Made by a program: the position numbers and the translations under genes | Notes under the pieces: model-generated | What the model saw: the letters and a program-made list of their open reading frames with translations, nothing else | What the model was told of the DNA's origin: nothing | Databases searched by the model: none | In this document: positions 23,175 through 24,101 of the stretch, one piece after another | Layout: each line of letters begins with the position of its first letter | How positions within the stretch are numbered: position 1 is the stretch's first letter | Source of the DNA: an uncultured Flavobacteriales bacterium | Lineage (GTDB): Bacteria > Bacteroidota > Bacteroidia > Palsa-965 | NCBI GenBank assembly: GCA_946478675.1 | Contig: CAMLEF010000025.1 | Span: 1 to 24,101, forward strand | Reading direction: 5' to 3' | DNA: 24,101 nt

Positions 23175-24101
23175 ATGAAACAAAACTACATGAACAGAAC
23201 CGCCGGTTTCCTTCTTGCTGCAGGAATGCTGGTCAGCGGAATGGTGAATGCGCAGGACAAAGCGCGTCCCGCTCAATCGCACACGCAGCGTCAATCGAGC
23301 CTGCAGGTCGGCGACAACGGCCAGCAGCACCTCTTTCAGCCCGGCAATACCGGTAACGTGCTCGGCGGAGGCTGCGACTCCCTGAAGACGACTTTCGCCA
23401 TGGGCAATGGCAACGACGGCATCATGTTCGACGTGGTGGCGAATTACGCGCTGAAGGTGACGTTCTTCGACGCGATCCTCACCGGCACGTCAGGTTATGT
23501 TCACGTTTATCGCCGCGCCGGCACGCACATCGGCCACGACATGACTCCGGGCGACTGGACGCTGGTGGATAGCGTATTCATGAACCTCCCCACGAGCGAT
23601 TCGCTTTACCGCGTCCCGGTTTACGTCAGCCTCGACATGAACGCCGGCGATACCGCAGGTTTCTACATCAGCGGCAGCCAGGGCCTCGCAGTCGATTATA
23701 CCGACGGCACCACGCTGGGCGCTGTATTCACGCAGGATGCAGGCCTCAAAGCGCTGGAAGGTACCGGCAAAGGCTGGCCGTTCCTGAGCAACTTCACACC
23801 GCGCGTTTTCAACGGCGTCATCAACTACTGCCCGTACGGCTTCGATCCGTGCAACTCTTCCACCACGACGTTCGCCGGCGGTAACGGCTACGACGGTAAC
23901 ATGTTCGACCTCACGTCGGATTACGACATCACGATCAACGGATTTTACGGCAACATCAACGGCTCCGGCCCGATGGAAGTGTATTATCACCCCGGCACGT
24001 ACGTCGGCACGGAAACCAACTCCGCAGCCTGGACCCGCCTCGACAGCGCAAGCGTTACGTCCATGGGCGCTAACGTTCCCACGTATCTTCCGTTCTCGAT
24101 C
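23175..24101 (+). CDS. secreted protein with duplicated beta-rich module, C-terminus cut by window edge
   Basis: An open frame of 309 codons that reaches the window end. Residues 1-26 are a signal peptide (basic start, GFLLAAGMLVSGMVNA, cleavage before QDK); Met6 is an alternative start. Two copies of a module follow, about 159 residues apart. Copy 1 begins near residue 67 (CDSLKTTFAMGNGNDGIMFDV) and copy 2 near residue 226 (CNSSTTTFAGGNGYDGNMFDL). Each continues with a hydrophobic strand, a Gly-rich turn, a VY(Y/R) strand and a W-T-L/R-(V/L)-D strand. The pattern resembles extracellular beta-sandwich modules of Bacteroidota surface proteins; a type IX sorting tail would be expected at the missing end but is not visible. 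The function is unknown. Antisense open frames here are shadows. Confidence 0.85.
   Translation, partial: MKQNYMNRTAGFLLAAGMLVSGMVNAQDKARPAQSHTQRQSSLQVGDNGQQHLFQPGNTGNVLGGGCDSLKTTFAMGNGNDGIMFDVVANYALKVTFFDAILTGTSGYVHVYRRAGTHIGHDMTPGDWTLVDSVFMNLPTSDSLYRVPVYVSLDMNAGDTAGFYISGSQGLAVDYTDGTTLGAVFTQDAGLKALEGTGKGWPFLSNFTPRVFNGVINYCPYGFDPCNSSTTTFAGGNGYDGNMFDLTSDYDITINGFYGNINGSGPMEVYYHPGTYVGTETNSAAWTRLDSASVTSMGANVPTYLPFSI

Overview
This window looks like the chromosome of a free-living Bacteroidota bacterium with moderately high GC content. Three things point there. The promoters carry the Bacteroidota -7 element TAnnTTTG, and I find no convincing sigma-70 style -35/-10 pairs. The genes include a bacillithiol glycosyltransferase (BshA), a DUF2027/Smr protein, a fused CrtYcd lycopene cyclase and a Bacteroidota-type TamB. 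The two lipoproteins and the exported protein have typical Bacteroidota export signals. I cannot name a genus.

Layout. Positions 1-4518 (minus) hold an almost complete tamB that runs off the left edge. It is divergent from tsaD (4537-5610, plus), which is followed by a CPBP-family membrane protein and a LolD-like ABC ATPase. From about 7.5 to 17.97 kb everything is on the minus strand: a small membrane protein, the RNase P RNA gene rnpB, a DUF2027/Smr protein, bshA, an exported thioredoxin-fold protein, an exported propeller-like protein, and a carotenoid cluster crtYcd-crtZ-crtB-crtI preceded by a MerR/B12-binding regulator of the CarH type. From 18.1 kb to the right edge everything is on the plus strand: DUF423 protein, M32 carboxypeptidase, two lipoproteins, PEP carboxykinase with a clear terminator, and a secreted protein with a duplicated module cut by the window end.

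How the parts work together. The carotenoid genes are tightly packed (overlaps of 1 and 4 nt) and should turn GGPP into lycopene, beta-carotene and then zeaxanthin-type pigment. GGPP synthase is not in the window. The upstream regulator carries the Wx9EH and ExHxxG motifs of B12-dependent photoreceptors. The same operator, TTGTTTA-N18-TAAACAA, covers both its own promoter and the crtI promoter, which suggests an autoregulated light switch for pigment.

The most unusual layer is the non-coding DNA. Several spacers are filled by short degenerate word-like repeats that fold into hairpins: CACGGAG/CACAGAG, ATTGAAAATTGAACATTGAA, CTAATGTG, TTACGAAT, a GCTGCAA word, and GGAGTTC. They are sometimes nested in one another and often abut stop codons. 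One hairpin of the GGAGTTC type lies in frame inside the essential gene tsaD, like a protein-coding palindromic element. No tRNA, rRNA, CRISPR array or transposase was seen.
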